From positions 1 through 64,000 of the forward strand of contig JBAMJV010004283.1 of assembly GCA_037951105.1 (NCBI GenBank): DNA of 64,000 bases, given 5' to 3'. Of this stretch, positions 9,701 to 23,300 are shown one piece after another. The notes beneath the pieces were generated by a model, which was not told where the DNA came from, did not search any database, and saw only the letters and a list, made by a program, of their open reading frames with translations. The position numbers and the translations under genes were made by a program. This DNA comes from Echinarachnius parma (Eukaryota > Echinodermata > Echinoidea > Clypeasteroida > Echinarachniidae). The first letter of the stretch is position 1. Every line of letters begins with the position of its first letter.

Positions 9701-12700
9701 AACTTGATTGATAGATGCCCCGCATTGGCCTCCATGATATTCTGGGATCAAAGGTCACATAAGTAGGTCAAAGGTCAAATGAGGGTCAATGTGAAGTTTT
9801 ACCTGCAAGAGTCTATTAGGGTTGATAACTTTCCAACCCTGCATCTGTTTGTAACCAAACTTGATTGGTAGATGCCCTACATTGGCCTCCATGATATTCT
9901 AGGGTCAAAGGTCACATAAGTAGGTCAAAGGTAAAATAAGGGTCAATGTGAAATTTTACCTGCAAGAGTCTATTAGGGTTGATAACTTTCCAATCCTGCA
10001 TCTGTTTGTAACCAAACTTGATTGGTAGATGCCCTATATTGGCCTCCATGATATTCTGGGGTCAAAGGTCACATAAGTAGGTCAAAGGTCAAATGAGGGT
10101 CAATGTGAAATTTTACCTGCAAGAGTCCTATTAGGGTTGATAACTTTCCAACCCTGCATCCGTTTGTAACCAAACTTGATTGGTAGGTGCCCTATATTGG
10201 CCGCCATGATATTCTGGGGTCAAAGGTCACATAAGTAGGTCAAAGGTCAAGTGACACTTTACGGCTATCGCCTTGTTTTTATAAATGGTTGCATATTGTG
10301 CAGCTTTGTATTACCGTCAGTCTTTCCCATAGAGCTTGTAATTATATTTGTCTATGTTTTGTGTTTCCAGATGGATGTCAGTGGAGATCTTACAATGTAC
10401 AGTCTCAGAGGGTGCTCCGGTAAGCAAAACAAGAACCCATTACATTGTAACTTTAACTTGATCAAATTCAACCAAAATCAAGTGGAACTGTCTCTTGTAC
10501 TGTACATTGTTGTTTGCATTATGGTAACATCAGAATGAAATTTATGTATCTTGATGAGCCAATGAACTGATTAGATTTTGGGGTCATGACGTCTTGCGAA
10601 AAATAGCTCATCGTAATTTCTAAAGAACCAATTGCTGTATTGTTAACACACTTGGTACATGATGTATGTATGTTAATGAGTAAATGAACTGATCAGCTTT
10701 TGGGGTCATGAGGTCAAAGGTTAAAGGTCACAGGGCTATTATATGAAATAGCTCGTTATCACAATATCTCAAGAACCAAATGACAGATTATTACCAAACT
10801 TGTTACATGTATTTTAATGAGAGAATGAAGTGATAAGATTTTGGGGTCAAAGGTCACAGGACTCATTATGCGAAAAAATAGCTCTTAATCCTGATATCTC
10901 AATAATTGGTTGACTAGGTCAAAGGTCTTCTAAAGGTGAATGTACCCAATGGCGGAGGCATCAACTTCAACTGCGCGCTGTCAAAGATCCATCTAGTTTA
11001 TTCCATTAAATTCATGGCATAAACTTTTTGCACATTGTGTGATCAATGTCTAAAACCAAAGTCTTTTCACTTGTCCCCTATTCTTTTCCATACAACTATG
11101 TGTCCAATGTAACAGCTGTGTATTATTTTGAACAATTGGGTTTTGGACAGTACCACTTCAGCTTGTATGTTATCTTGTTATGTGTGATTATGTTTATGGT
11201 GTCATGGGAAAGAAATGAAGAATAGTTTACCAGTGATTTGTAAATTTTTAAGAAAAAGATATCATAATCATTGAGAAATTAACAGTAAAACTCTAGGTTT
11301 CCTTTTTTTTAGAGACACCCATGATATACCAAAGTAATGGCATTGCAATATTTTTAAAACATACTTATAAGTGATTCTAAGCAACTTAGACCTTTTGTTT
11401 TGTGATTTGATGTTAGGTTGGAGCTTAGTAAAATAACTGCTATGTTTATACAATTGTTGACTTGCCTGACATTGTTAAGAATTCGAGCCGTTGCCCATGA
11501 TGATGAATATCACATAAACTGACCAAGGGTTGGCAAAATGTGTATTTCTGTGATCTGATACCATGCTTCTATTAGTAATAAAAATACAGTGATGTATGTA
11601 AGAACTGCTAAAGTTCCAAGTAAGTTTGTGGATTTTGACAGTGTTACTAGATCCCTTTAAAGTAATCCATTAACTTTATACGATTTTTCCAAAAGAGAAA
11701 TTTGAGACTCGAATACCAATGATATCACTGTAAAATTCTTCTGAATGTTGTGTGAGAATGTTTTCATAAAAAGAACAATGTTTACCTAGTGAAAAAAGAG
11801 AACATTACAGATTTTATCCCCTTTTTATCACAAGTTGGATACTATGAATGATCGAAGTATCAACATTCGGATGCTTTTGACTACAATCAAAAAGCATTCT
11901 GGAATGGTTTTCAATTCAATCTTTAATATTTTCATAATTAGGGAGACATTTGTCAAATCAAAACCCGTTTCATTCTTCTGTTACCATAAGCCAAACAACA
12001 AGGTGCAAGAGGGGTGTGAAAGCTCCAAGTGATTTTGCTTGAATTTGACAAAGTTAATGGGGCACTTTAAAAATTACAGTTTGGTCATGTGATTGACTCC
12101 CAGTAAAATGATATTTTTAAAACATTGCAGAGACTCTGGAGATTGAAAAATTATTTAATACAGTAATGCATTTTGTTCCTCTTTTCAAACAATCTGGACG
12201 AGTTCCAGCAACATTTGAAAGTGTACTGAGAATGTCTGTACTACATGTACAGTGTATGTGACAGAGTGACAGTGAATTCACATCCGAGCAAGATTACAAA
12301 GGCCATGTACATACATACAAGCATCATGCATAGCAAGAAAAAATATACTATATTTCAGTACATTGTATCTTCACATCACAATACTGAACAAATAATTTTT
12401 TAATTCATGGAAATTTCATTTTGATTCAGCTTGAGATATGTCTCTCTTTTTTATCCAGTCTCCATGCCTCATTTTGTTCCCACCCTACATACAATATTTC
12501 AACCTTGAAAAACAATACAAATAGCCTCGTACAAGCAAGACCTGTTGCATTACCTTTGTCCCTGACACAATACCCTTCCTCCCTTTTCCCTTTCAGATAT
12601 AATTATTGATTGTAAGAAAATGAAAACTTGGAGCTCCATTTTCCTGTCTTCACAGCCTTGCAAGCAAATTAATATTCATGTATCATTAATAGCAACAAAG

Positions 12701-15700
12701 GAACCGTAAAAGGCGCGCTTAATTGTTTCCTTCTTGGCAGCTTATAGAATGCTCCCGAGGCTCTTTCAACCGTGCTTTCAAAATGAGAAATAATTGATTA
12801 GCAAGAAGATGAAAACTTGGGAACTCTATTCTGCCCTTTTCTTCAGTCTTGCAAACATATTAATATTCATGTGTCATTCGAAATGAAGAGAATTGCTAGT
12901 GCTACGACTGAATTGAATAGTTTCCTCGAATAAATGCTCCCAATGCTCTTTTGTACCACGCAGTTTTAAGATAAGATATTACAAAATAATTGCAAATTAT
13001 TGTTTTCCTAACTAACATGTCGTCGTATTTTTTGCATTACAGAAAAATATTTTCTGTTAATAATCAAGTACGTTTTGTTGTTGTTCTTCTATAACTACAT
13101 GTAGTTGGATCAGTAATTTTAAAATGTTTTCAAGATATATTAAACATAATCCAATAACTTTTAATATTTGGTCTTTGTTGTTAAGTTTTTCATTATTTTA
13201 TTGAAAATCATGTCTATACATTTAATTTATATTCTTTGTTTCATATTGTTCAATAATTGCAGACAAAGGACAGGTGCGTCAAGTTACCAGTCTGTGTCGG
13301 CATGGCAGGTCTGTGGTCAAAGGGATCTTCAGACGTCAAGTATAAACTGTAAGTTTCTGCATTTTCCCCATCAATTTAAAATGTCAAAGTGCATGATCCT
13401 ATTACTGCTTGGTGCATACCTGCAAATGACCAGAGGGGTGTTTCACAAATATTCAAAGTTGGCCTTAAAGGGAAAGTTGAGTTTTGGTAGAGAGGGCGCT
13501 AGACTACTTAATTGGTTTGTGAGGTAATGAAAAACCGAGTGTAAAAAGAGCATAATATTTAAACAATAAAATCATCTTTGTTTGATCAAAATCGGTTCAG
13601 AAACGGCTGAAATATCCATAAATATAACAATTTGTAATAAACCCGGGGCCCCGGGTTTAATAGAGAATTTTGAACCAGCCGTTAAAATTTTTTTAAAATG
13701 CTTCCTCTTTTCAAAAAAGTTACAAAATAGGTATTTAAATAGTTGTTGGTTATTTCTCTATCTAATCACTATTTCAACAAAGCATCACATGCACAATATT
13801 TTATTCAAAATGGTTGAAACCGATGAGTGTTTAGAGAGCGCCCTCTTACGTTTTAACGGCTCTTTTTGAATGATAACATGATCTTTACTACGTCATTTGT
13901 AATTTTGTGTTCCTTTCTAGTTATAACTATTAGTTTGTAATGTAATGATGCAGGTTTTGGTTACTAAAATTCAGTTTCACTAAAACTGTACTCTCCTTAC
14001 CAGAACTCAACTATCCCTTTAACTCTAAGTTGGACCTAAATATTATGGAAAGCCGTTACACTTTTCAAACATTTACAAAAGATGTTTTTAAATAGTTGTT
14101 GATGATCTCTCTATTTAATCATTATTTGAACAAAACATCACATGCACAATTTGTAAATTAAAATTTTTTGAAACCATTGAGTTTTTAGAGAGCGCCCTTT
14201 TGAGTTTTAACAGCTCTTTTTTTAAATGATAACAGGCTTTTTACTTAGTCGTTTGTAATTTTGTATACCTTTCAAGCATGGTGGAGTTTATAACTATTAG
14301 TTTGTAATGTAATGGTGCAGGTTTTGGTTACTACAGTTCAGCCTTACCAAAACTGTACTACCCCTTTAAGTTCAACCTAGAATCTTTGTGAAACACCAAC
14401 CAGGGCTGAGGGGCTCAAAACAAAAGATAAAAACCTCTATTAATTTTCAGTGTACCGAATCAGATTGAGAGAATCCACTTGACCCAGTTCTTGTTACAAG
14501 TTTACATAAATTACATGTATTTAACCTAACCCCCTCCCCCGTCCCATTCATCTACAATGAATAGAAGCTTTATCGTAAGAAGTCAAGTGCTTTATGATTC
14601 ATTCATCACTAATTTTGTTGATTTTAAACATATCTACTGTAGATGTATCTAGTGCTATGAGTTAAATGACTAGAGTTGTCCATGGCACACAGAGGGTAAA
14701 TAATGACTTTTTGATTTGAATGTTCACTAGTGAACTGGCACTTGCATGATGTCACAATTAGGCCTCGCCCCCCACATGTACCTATTGTTCGGTCAACCAT
14801 CTTGGTTGGTTACCTATGGCAAATCTGTAAAATCCATGTCGGTACTCGACCGATATGGGTGACTTAACAATTGAATAAATAATAATAATAATAATAGACA
14901 TTTGTATAGTGCATATTGCAAATAGCTTCTAAGCGCTTATACATGTATTAACATAAAATTAACAAAAACTAAATAATAGGGTAACAAAAGGCGGCAAAAC
15001 TATACTTTAGTAGGCTAGCAGAATTTTGGTCGCTAACTTCAACCCTAACCTTAACCCTAAGTCCTAACCCTAACCCTAAATTTGGTGGCTATAGGTCAGA
15101 TTGAGTGGCTATAGGTAAGATTTAGTGGCTATAAGATTTATTGGGCAGTACGAAAATTGAAGTTAGCAACAAAAATTCTGCTAGCCTACTAAAGTATAGT
15201 TTTGCCCAAAAGGCTAACTTCAACAAATGAGTTTTTAACCGGGACTTAAACGTATCAACATTGTGAGCAGTGCGAATATTGAGGGAAAGATTGTTCCATA
15301 GGGAATAATAGGGAAGGATAATGTGTGGGCAGGATTTAATCGTGACAAAAATCTACAATGTAGTACAAGTCCACTACTGAACTTGCTATCGGAAAGTCCC
15401 TAAATTGTCAAAATGTTGAGATGAAGTTAGTGAAGGATCGTTCTTCTTTCAATTATAGACGATGAAGTGAGGATCGTAGAGACGCCACCATTTGCAGAGT
15501 CTGTGTCAGAGGGAGATGTCAGGTGGGACAAAGGTAAGAAGACGCTTCTTAATCAATATTTATTTAGCGCAAAGTGTGCTAAGAGCCTCTATGCGCTTGT
15601 ACGTGTACACATTTATAAACAAAACTAACAGGGTAAATATGTGACCTTACACCATAAAACGACCGTTATGTCGCTCAGATAGTTTCTCTGTTATTAGCTA

Positions 15701-18700
15701 AAATAATAAAATTTGGTCTAAAATATGAAATTCAGGATTTTTGTATTTTCTGAATGAAGGTATTTTAATCTGCCTTCTGTGAAATTTTGATCGTCAGAAA
15801 TTATGTTTAAATATATTTCTTTATCAAATAAAAATTATCAGATATACAGCACTTGAATGGACGCCAATCTTTGAAGTGGCCCATTTTTCCTATGTTTTAA
15901 AACTGCTTCAGCCATTTTCCAAATCTTTGACGCTTATTTTCAGAGGGTTTGCGTTGTCTGAATATGACAAATTATATACCAGGTAATGAAGTCTACTGTA
16001 ATGTCATGTGAAAATCAGCATAATCATTTTCCCCGACTTATTGGTCGTTTTGTGGTGTAAGGTCACATATATTAACACCTGTACCGTATTACTTTAAAAA
16101 TTACAATCACAACATCCTATGCCTGGTATTGCTTCTTGCACTGTGCCAATTGTAGATCTGTAACTTGTAATATTACCTTTTATTCAGGGGGTATGATCTA
16201 TTCATCGTGTTGTGGTACGATTGGATAAGCGCTTGACTTCCAACCACGGGAGGCGAGTTTGAAACCTATTGATGCCCTAGCATTTGTGTCCTGCAGCAGG
16301 GCACTTAATCCACATTGCTGCACTCGGCCCAGGTGTATAGAAATGTATATAAAAGTGTATCGAAAAGTTTGCTTTGCAGATGCTGCATTTTTGTACTTTT
16401 GATATACACATACAAACATAAAGGAAAATGACCAGAATGTATGATATATACATGTACAATACGTACATTGTATACAAATACATTATTTGCCCTGAACACC
16501 TGTACTTTGAGTAGATCTAGAAAACAAACAAAAAATATTGTAACTCTAATTTTTTGATATTATGTAGAAAACATGTAGGGGTATGATCTTTTACGAAAAT
16601 AATGTTCGCGTCGCCTGTCCCACAAGGTCAAATTCAAGGCGATCATATGTGAAATTTCGGCTTTTTCAGCCAAAATAACCCTAAAAACCAAATATGAGCA
16701 GAATTTCCAATTTTTTTGGTTGAATTGACACGGAATGACCCCATACATTTATGTTCAAAAAATGTAATTTGCACTTGCATACATGTATACAGAAAATTAG
16801 CCCAGTGTCAAGAACAGAACAGAGTCAGTTTGGGATTAACTTAATTGGTCAATTTTTTCCTTTCAATTTTTGCTTTTAATAGATTTTAAATCAAGTTCTG
16901 ATTTTTGTTTTACCTTGCAATATACATACATTTATGTCAATCAGATGAAAAAGGGGTTCAGATTGGTATGTAAACAATTGTAGACTGGACTGGTATAATA
17001 TTTAGGGCACATATTGATATTGTAGACCCATTGCGACAAAAAAACACATGAATAACGCTTATGCCCTTCATAGCAGTCAATTTTGCAAATTTGTAAAATA
17101 GTTTTAGAGTGCTATGTTAATGTAAACAGGCTAAAAAATTAGCTCCCAAATTACAACAATTTTTCGTGCAGTGAGCATTACATACATACTTTCATATAAA
17201 GTACATGTATCTACCATAATTATATCAGTTAAAAAGTAATAGATCATTTACATTATCATGTAAAAATTATAAGCTAATGATTATGGAATAATATTGTATA
17301 TTGAAGTCACCGACCTTGTATTGTACATGTACTTGTTGTTCGAGACTTGAACTTAGAAATAGATGTTGCATGTAATTTAGTGTTCTCATTATGAGCTAAA
17401 TGAACCAAGAGAGGCAGGATGCTTTGAGAAGGTGGCCGCAAGGAGGAAGAATAGAACATTATTGATTCTGTTGGCCTATCGATTTTTAATAGAGCACTTT
17501 CATCCAAGCAGTAGTGAGATTTTCAAAATGAAATGAGTTGACTTGAAAAATATTCTTCAACTTTATTGGAGGTACATGTACCATAGCAGAAGCAGGGGAG
17601 TGTGATGAATGAGATCAATATTTAATGATCCATCCAAAAGCGATATATATTCCGCAGTAATTGAAGAAAGATCTGCATTAATTTCCTGCATTGTGCAATA
17701 CGTATACCAGTATAACTTCAGATATTGATATTGTACATGTATTTCTTTTCTTGCATGACCCCCCACTGTCTTCATATCCATTGAGACATTGGGTACAAGT
17801 ATGGAGCATTGTGAATGCAATAATGAGTTTTTGTTTGACGCACGGCATGCGTTATTGGACATTTCACCCAGCAGAGGATATTCGAACAATTCAGAGATAG
17901 TACAAATGACTCTATTGATGTCAGAACAAGCTATTTTTTGGTATTATTGCGACCTGTTGTTAGGGTCCTTATTTTCACAATAATGAACAGCCCACCTCGC
18001 GGGTCAGCAGTACTTCTGGCAGTCTTAGAAATCTGTCAGATATATTCATTAGTTCCACTTGTTCAGGGTGAACAGACAAAGTCAAACACTGTCGGCATGG
18101 CCTTGAAATATCTACAAAGGAGAACTATTTATATGATGCATGGATACCACAGTACATGTATAAATAAGAAAGGTTTAATTAAAAAGCAACAGTTACTATT
18201 TTAATTATGTGTGTATCAAACTTCTACTAATTGCTGAAACTGCATTTATTTGTAACCATACTTTGCCCCCTCTTACACTTTTAATTGTTGTTGCTTGTTT
18301 TTTAAATTTAAATGAGATACAATAATTATACATTAAAGGTTCTTGTACTTGGTAACTTTGTTGTCATGTGCAAAAACATAAGTTGGATGGGCAAGTCATG
18401 TCAGTTAAAGGGATAGTTCAGTTTTGGATTAGAGGACGCGTTGAGATAAACATTTTTGTGAGGTTATGAAAAGAAAAAAAACTTGTGTAAAATTTGAAAG
18501 AGCACACAATTATAAAGACAGAATCCACGTTGTTTGAGTAAAATCGGTTCAGAAACAGCTGAAATTAATAAGTGTATTATCGATTGGAATAAATGTAAGG
18601 GACCAACGTCTATTATTCAATAATTTAAGAAAATATTTTAAAATCCTACACATTTTAACAAATGCAATTAATTGTTTTTATAATCTCTCTAATGAATTTC

Positions 18701-20285
18701 TATTTCAACCAAACATCACATTCAAATATTTTATTATAAAAATGGCTGAAACTTGATGTGTCTGGATGGTGCCAAGCTGCTTTTTAAATGAAAACAGCCC
18801 TGTAACTTAACCATTTATATGTTTTACTACCATTCAATCATCATTGAATTGTAACTGTTAGTTTTGAATGATATCTTACAAGTTTTAGTTACTAAAATTC
18901 TGTTTGATCAAAAAGTATACTTTCCCTTTCAATATTCTGTGTTGCAAAATAGTCTGTGAAAGTTACATGGCTAATTAATTCATTTAGACCAGTAGATATT
19001 CATGAGCAAAAAGGAATATAAGGAGGAAAGGCATGCAATTAATAGAAGAGTGTTCTCATACCTCTCCATTTTTCGGCAACCTTTTTTATTGTCAGGCCAT
19101 TGATTAAACATACAACTGATATTTTACCTCTGTATTCAACAGTTTTTACCAAGTACCTTGTAATAAGGGTTGTGTGGAGAGAGTGCTAGAGAGAATAATA
19201 TCGTCAATGGAAGAATAGGAGTTCAAATTAAATGAAAGAGCCAATTTCGAAAAAAAAAGCAAGGGATCTGTTGAGTGTATACATTAGCTCTAAGAGAAAT
19301 GTTAGGTTAACAAACAAAAAAGGGCAGAGCCTTGGGCTGGCTGATTGGCCTTGAATTTCTTGTGAGTGCGAGAACTGTTTACCATGCTTGCTTTCACAAA
19401 TCGATCTAATGAAGATCTCGATGTAATAATTGCACTATTGCAGAGAAAATCGAGTGAATCTCACCGTCATAATGATACTTGTGATGGAATAATTGCTGAG
19501 ATAACGCAGTGAATTGTCATCATGGTACTTAAAGCTGTCGATTATTATCTTGACGACACCTCGGTCAGAAGTCGGACCTAATTGACATCTAGGGGAGAAG
19601 ATGATCTGTGTCAAATGACAATAAGTGCTCATTGATTTATTCACTCTCATAACCCTGTGTTCTTCGTTTTGATATCTTTGATTCACAGTCTGGTATGATG
19701 GATGTTTCTTACCCCTTAAGCTGCGTTTCCACTAGAGCGAATTTCCGCGGCGAATTTCCGCCGCGAACATTCGCACGGACCAAATCAGTGTTATTAATAT
19801 ATTATTCATATTCATATTACATGGCGAATATTCACAAGCGAATTTTTTTAATCACTCCTAAGAGCGATTTTTTCAATAATTCGCTGCGAAAAAAAAAATT
19901 CCCCGTGGAAATTCGCTATAATGGAAACGCAGCTTTACGCATATAAAATAGAACAATACAATATTGAAGAATGAACTTATAATTTACATCCTGTTGAATT
20001 CTTCCTTGGAAAAAAAATACCAGTGGTAGCTCTTCAATAAAATGGCCCATATAAATAAAGACCACTGCTATTCAAGAAGTAAGTTGAACTATTGCCACAA
20101 TGTGGAAACATTCCATAGCATACAAAATAATCTGCAAAAATCCCCATATAACAAGCTCGCGGTTATACATTACATGTAAAGAGGTACTGATATTAACATA
20201 GCTGCCAACTGTTACGAAAAATTCGTAATTGTTACGAATTTCCCACCCTCTTTACGAAATTACGAATACTTCTTCTATAATTACG

Positions 20286-20322
<37 letters not shown>

Positions 20323-23300
20323 TTTTTTAAATTTTATTTTACGTTTTTTAAACGTATAGAGACAACGTTTAAACGTAAATCTGACCAAATCATACCTAGT
20401 AATTGTGCAAAAATGATGAAAAATAGGGCCATGGACGCCGGCCGCAATGGACTCCGCGCTTCACGCTCCAGAGCCCTAAAGCGAGCCCTGGACCCCCCCG
20501 GCTAAAGGGACTTCGCGCTCGTGATGTGTGCTTCGCGCACATGATATTCAGTTTTGCTTAAATGTTACTAATTTAAAATTCCAAATGTTGGCAGCTATGT
20601 ATTAAGAGATAATTTTACAGACCAGTACATGATCTCTGTATTTTGTTGTCTTCATTAAGCCCTGATCAATACAACAAGATACCTGATTAATAACAAGGTC
20701 AATTCAATAGGCTTGCGGTGCTTGTTATGATGAGGGTTTCACTGTATGATGTAAAATTGTCAGTCAACCGTTAACATTACTCAGCTAATGAATGGTGTGA
20801 ATCGTCACCAAACCTTGCTCATCAGACCAAGATGGAGTGGTATCCATTGTTTGCCAGTCTCAAGGGTGTCCTTGCATTCTCATCTACGATGCCAAACCAT
20901 CCCATGCTTCATTTACTACCCACCTGAATAATTGATGTCATCTTGTCCCTGCCTCCAATAATTTTGAAATGTCATCTTGCCACCGTCTCCCTTACCAGAT
21001 CTCTCTTACATGTACTACCTCCCCCTTCCTCTCGCTCTTTCTCTACATTTCTCTACATCTCACCGTCTCTCCATCTCTCCATCCCTCTCTTTTGATATTT
21101 CTGCACTAGTTCCCCCTCTCTTACTCACTCCCTCTCTCTCTATTCTTCACTTTCTTTTACTGTTATCCAAGCCTCCACAATAAATTTTTTCTGTACTGGC
21201 CCATTCGGGCAAGACAAATCATACATGTTGAAATTGTACATGCCCCATTATAAAATTTACTTGCCCTCTTACTCCTAGATGAGATTAACACATGTGAAAT
21301 GACACTGTTCTCTTGTAGTTAAATAATTATTTAGTTGCCCAATCGGGCAAGCAAACTAGACGATTTATGAAATTTTACTTGCCCGACACCAATTTTTTAC
21401 TTGCCCCGGGCAAGCGGGCAAGTGCTAGTGTCGAGCCCTGTGTTATCACTTTGTATTTCCACACCAGTTCCTCCTCTCATTAGGTTTCATTTTTAATTTT
21501 TAAAACTATTATTTTAACATTCTATTTTTGTGAATGTTCCTCTTTTTATAATTATGCATTGATGTTTGTACAATGACTATGTTTGAACTGTTTACACACC
21601 TTTTTATATGTTCTTGACTCTTGTATTGTTTGTTTTACTATATATACAGAAATTGGTGATTTTGTTGCAGAAGATGAAGTAGTGGGAGAAATTGAAACGG
21701 ATAAAGTAAGTTTTCTATTCATTATTTTTCTGTACTTTTGTTATATTTTGGATAATGAAATTTAATATATGATGAGAGAATTGATGACAATTAGTTCAGA
21801 CATTTATTTAAAATATTTGATGAGAGAGAGAGAGAAAGTGATTTTGCAAAGAACTACAATGTACATATGTAGGTTATGAAGTACAGTCAAACCTGTACTA
21901 GCGGCCACCTGTCTATAGCGGCCACCTGCCGTTAGCGGCCACATAGAATTCCCCCCGAGGAAAATACAGTGTTATAAACACTGTCTATAGCGGCCACCTG
22001 CCTAACGCGGCCAGCGGCCACTGTTTTGGCTTCCCAAACTCATTTTTTTACCGTCTGTAGCGGCCATCAATGTTCGGTTTGGCCGTAACTGCGGGCGTGC
22101 TAGTTTGATATTTTCCGATGCGAAGCTGGTATACTTTGCCGTGAAAGCGAGCTGGCAGCATAAGCTTAGCGAACAATATAACCATAGTCTACTCTAGGGC
22201 TGAAGAACTACCCTGTCCCTGTAGCTTTTGAAAAGTGCCGCCTCAATAATGAATGTCAAGTTTAAAAGCCTAAAATGGCCGTTTGTTTTGTTTACCTCGT
22301 CCGCCGGCTGGTCTATTTTTACTCACTCATTGTTTCCGTGAAGCGATCGCTAGCTAGCTTTCAGCTGAGCTACGCACTTGAGACGGATTAGCGCGCACTC
22401 ATAGCCCTGGCTGAACATCCGTGTTATTGTTCATGCACGCATTGTAAGCCCCGTGTTTGTGATCTTTTATCGATCGATGAGTGCTAGCTGCTCTGGCCGC
22501 TGACCGCGCGCTACCGCTGTGCTGAGCTGCGGCGACAGGGACTTTGATCATGCATGCAACACACACATGCATGCACAATGCACACACTTTCACCGCATTG
22601 GGGATCGGACCGGATCGGATCTAAACCGGTTTGTATAGCCTCGTACATTTAAATGTTTGTGTTGTCTTTGCGAAACATTTTATTTAATGAAAAAACTTAT
22701 CAATGAAGTTTGATATGAAATATTTTCCTACACTTATACATTTTTGCTCTCATCGTCGTATTTTCTAGAACTTTTTTTTTCAATCAAAAATATTTTTTTT
22801 ACGTAACATCATTTTGTTCAGGCAAAGAATAAAAATATTCACACGATCGCGCGCGCATTGCATCATCATATCGGGAGCTCGAGATCGAGAGCTGTTTCTT
22901 CGACAACAACGAACGACAGTCGGCCAAACAGACGACGATGGTAGATTTATTTCGGAAGGTTTACATAATTATAATGAAACTTTTCATTATTTTCTCAACA
23001 CTAATCACACAAATGTACTAAAAAAATAAGACAAGTTTCCAAGGTTCTGTTCTTTTATTTCATATGCATGTAAATGTTGTTTATAATTATGTTCATGTGT
23101 GGGCTACATGTGCTAATGGTATTGATGTTTATATTATAAACACACGTGCTTAAAAAAAACAAAATGGCCGCCAACCTGTCTATAGTGGCCACCTGTCTAT
23201 AGCGGCCACTTTTGAAGTTTCCCTTGAGTGGCCGCTATAGACAGGTTTGACTGTATAATCACATATTATAAATCATACTGGTTTGAAAAGAAAAAATATG

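Larger units (their letters stand above)
9284..10996. mobile_element. Repeat element with tandem core, intron 2-3 of DLST (family uncertain)
   Basis: Starts near tcgagcccaccgaaggtgg, then a CCGTCTGTCCGTG motif, the 157-bp tandem core and stretches such as 'ttggggtcatgaggtcaaag' and 'aatagctc', and ends gaagatccatctag-like followed by TTT. The same ending recurs at 41060. TC at the start and CTAG at the end resemble Helitron termini, but no terminal hairpin is clear and the flanks are not A/T. DLST exon 3 (10371-10419) lies inside this stretch, so the element is either interrupted or two separate copies flank the exon. Confidence 0.4.
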
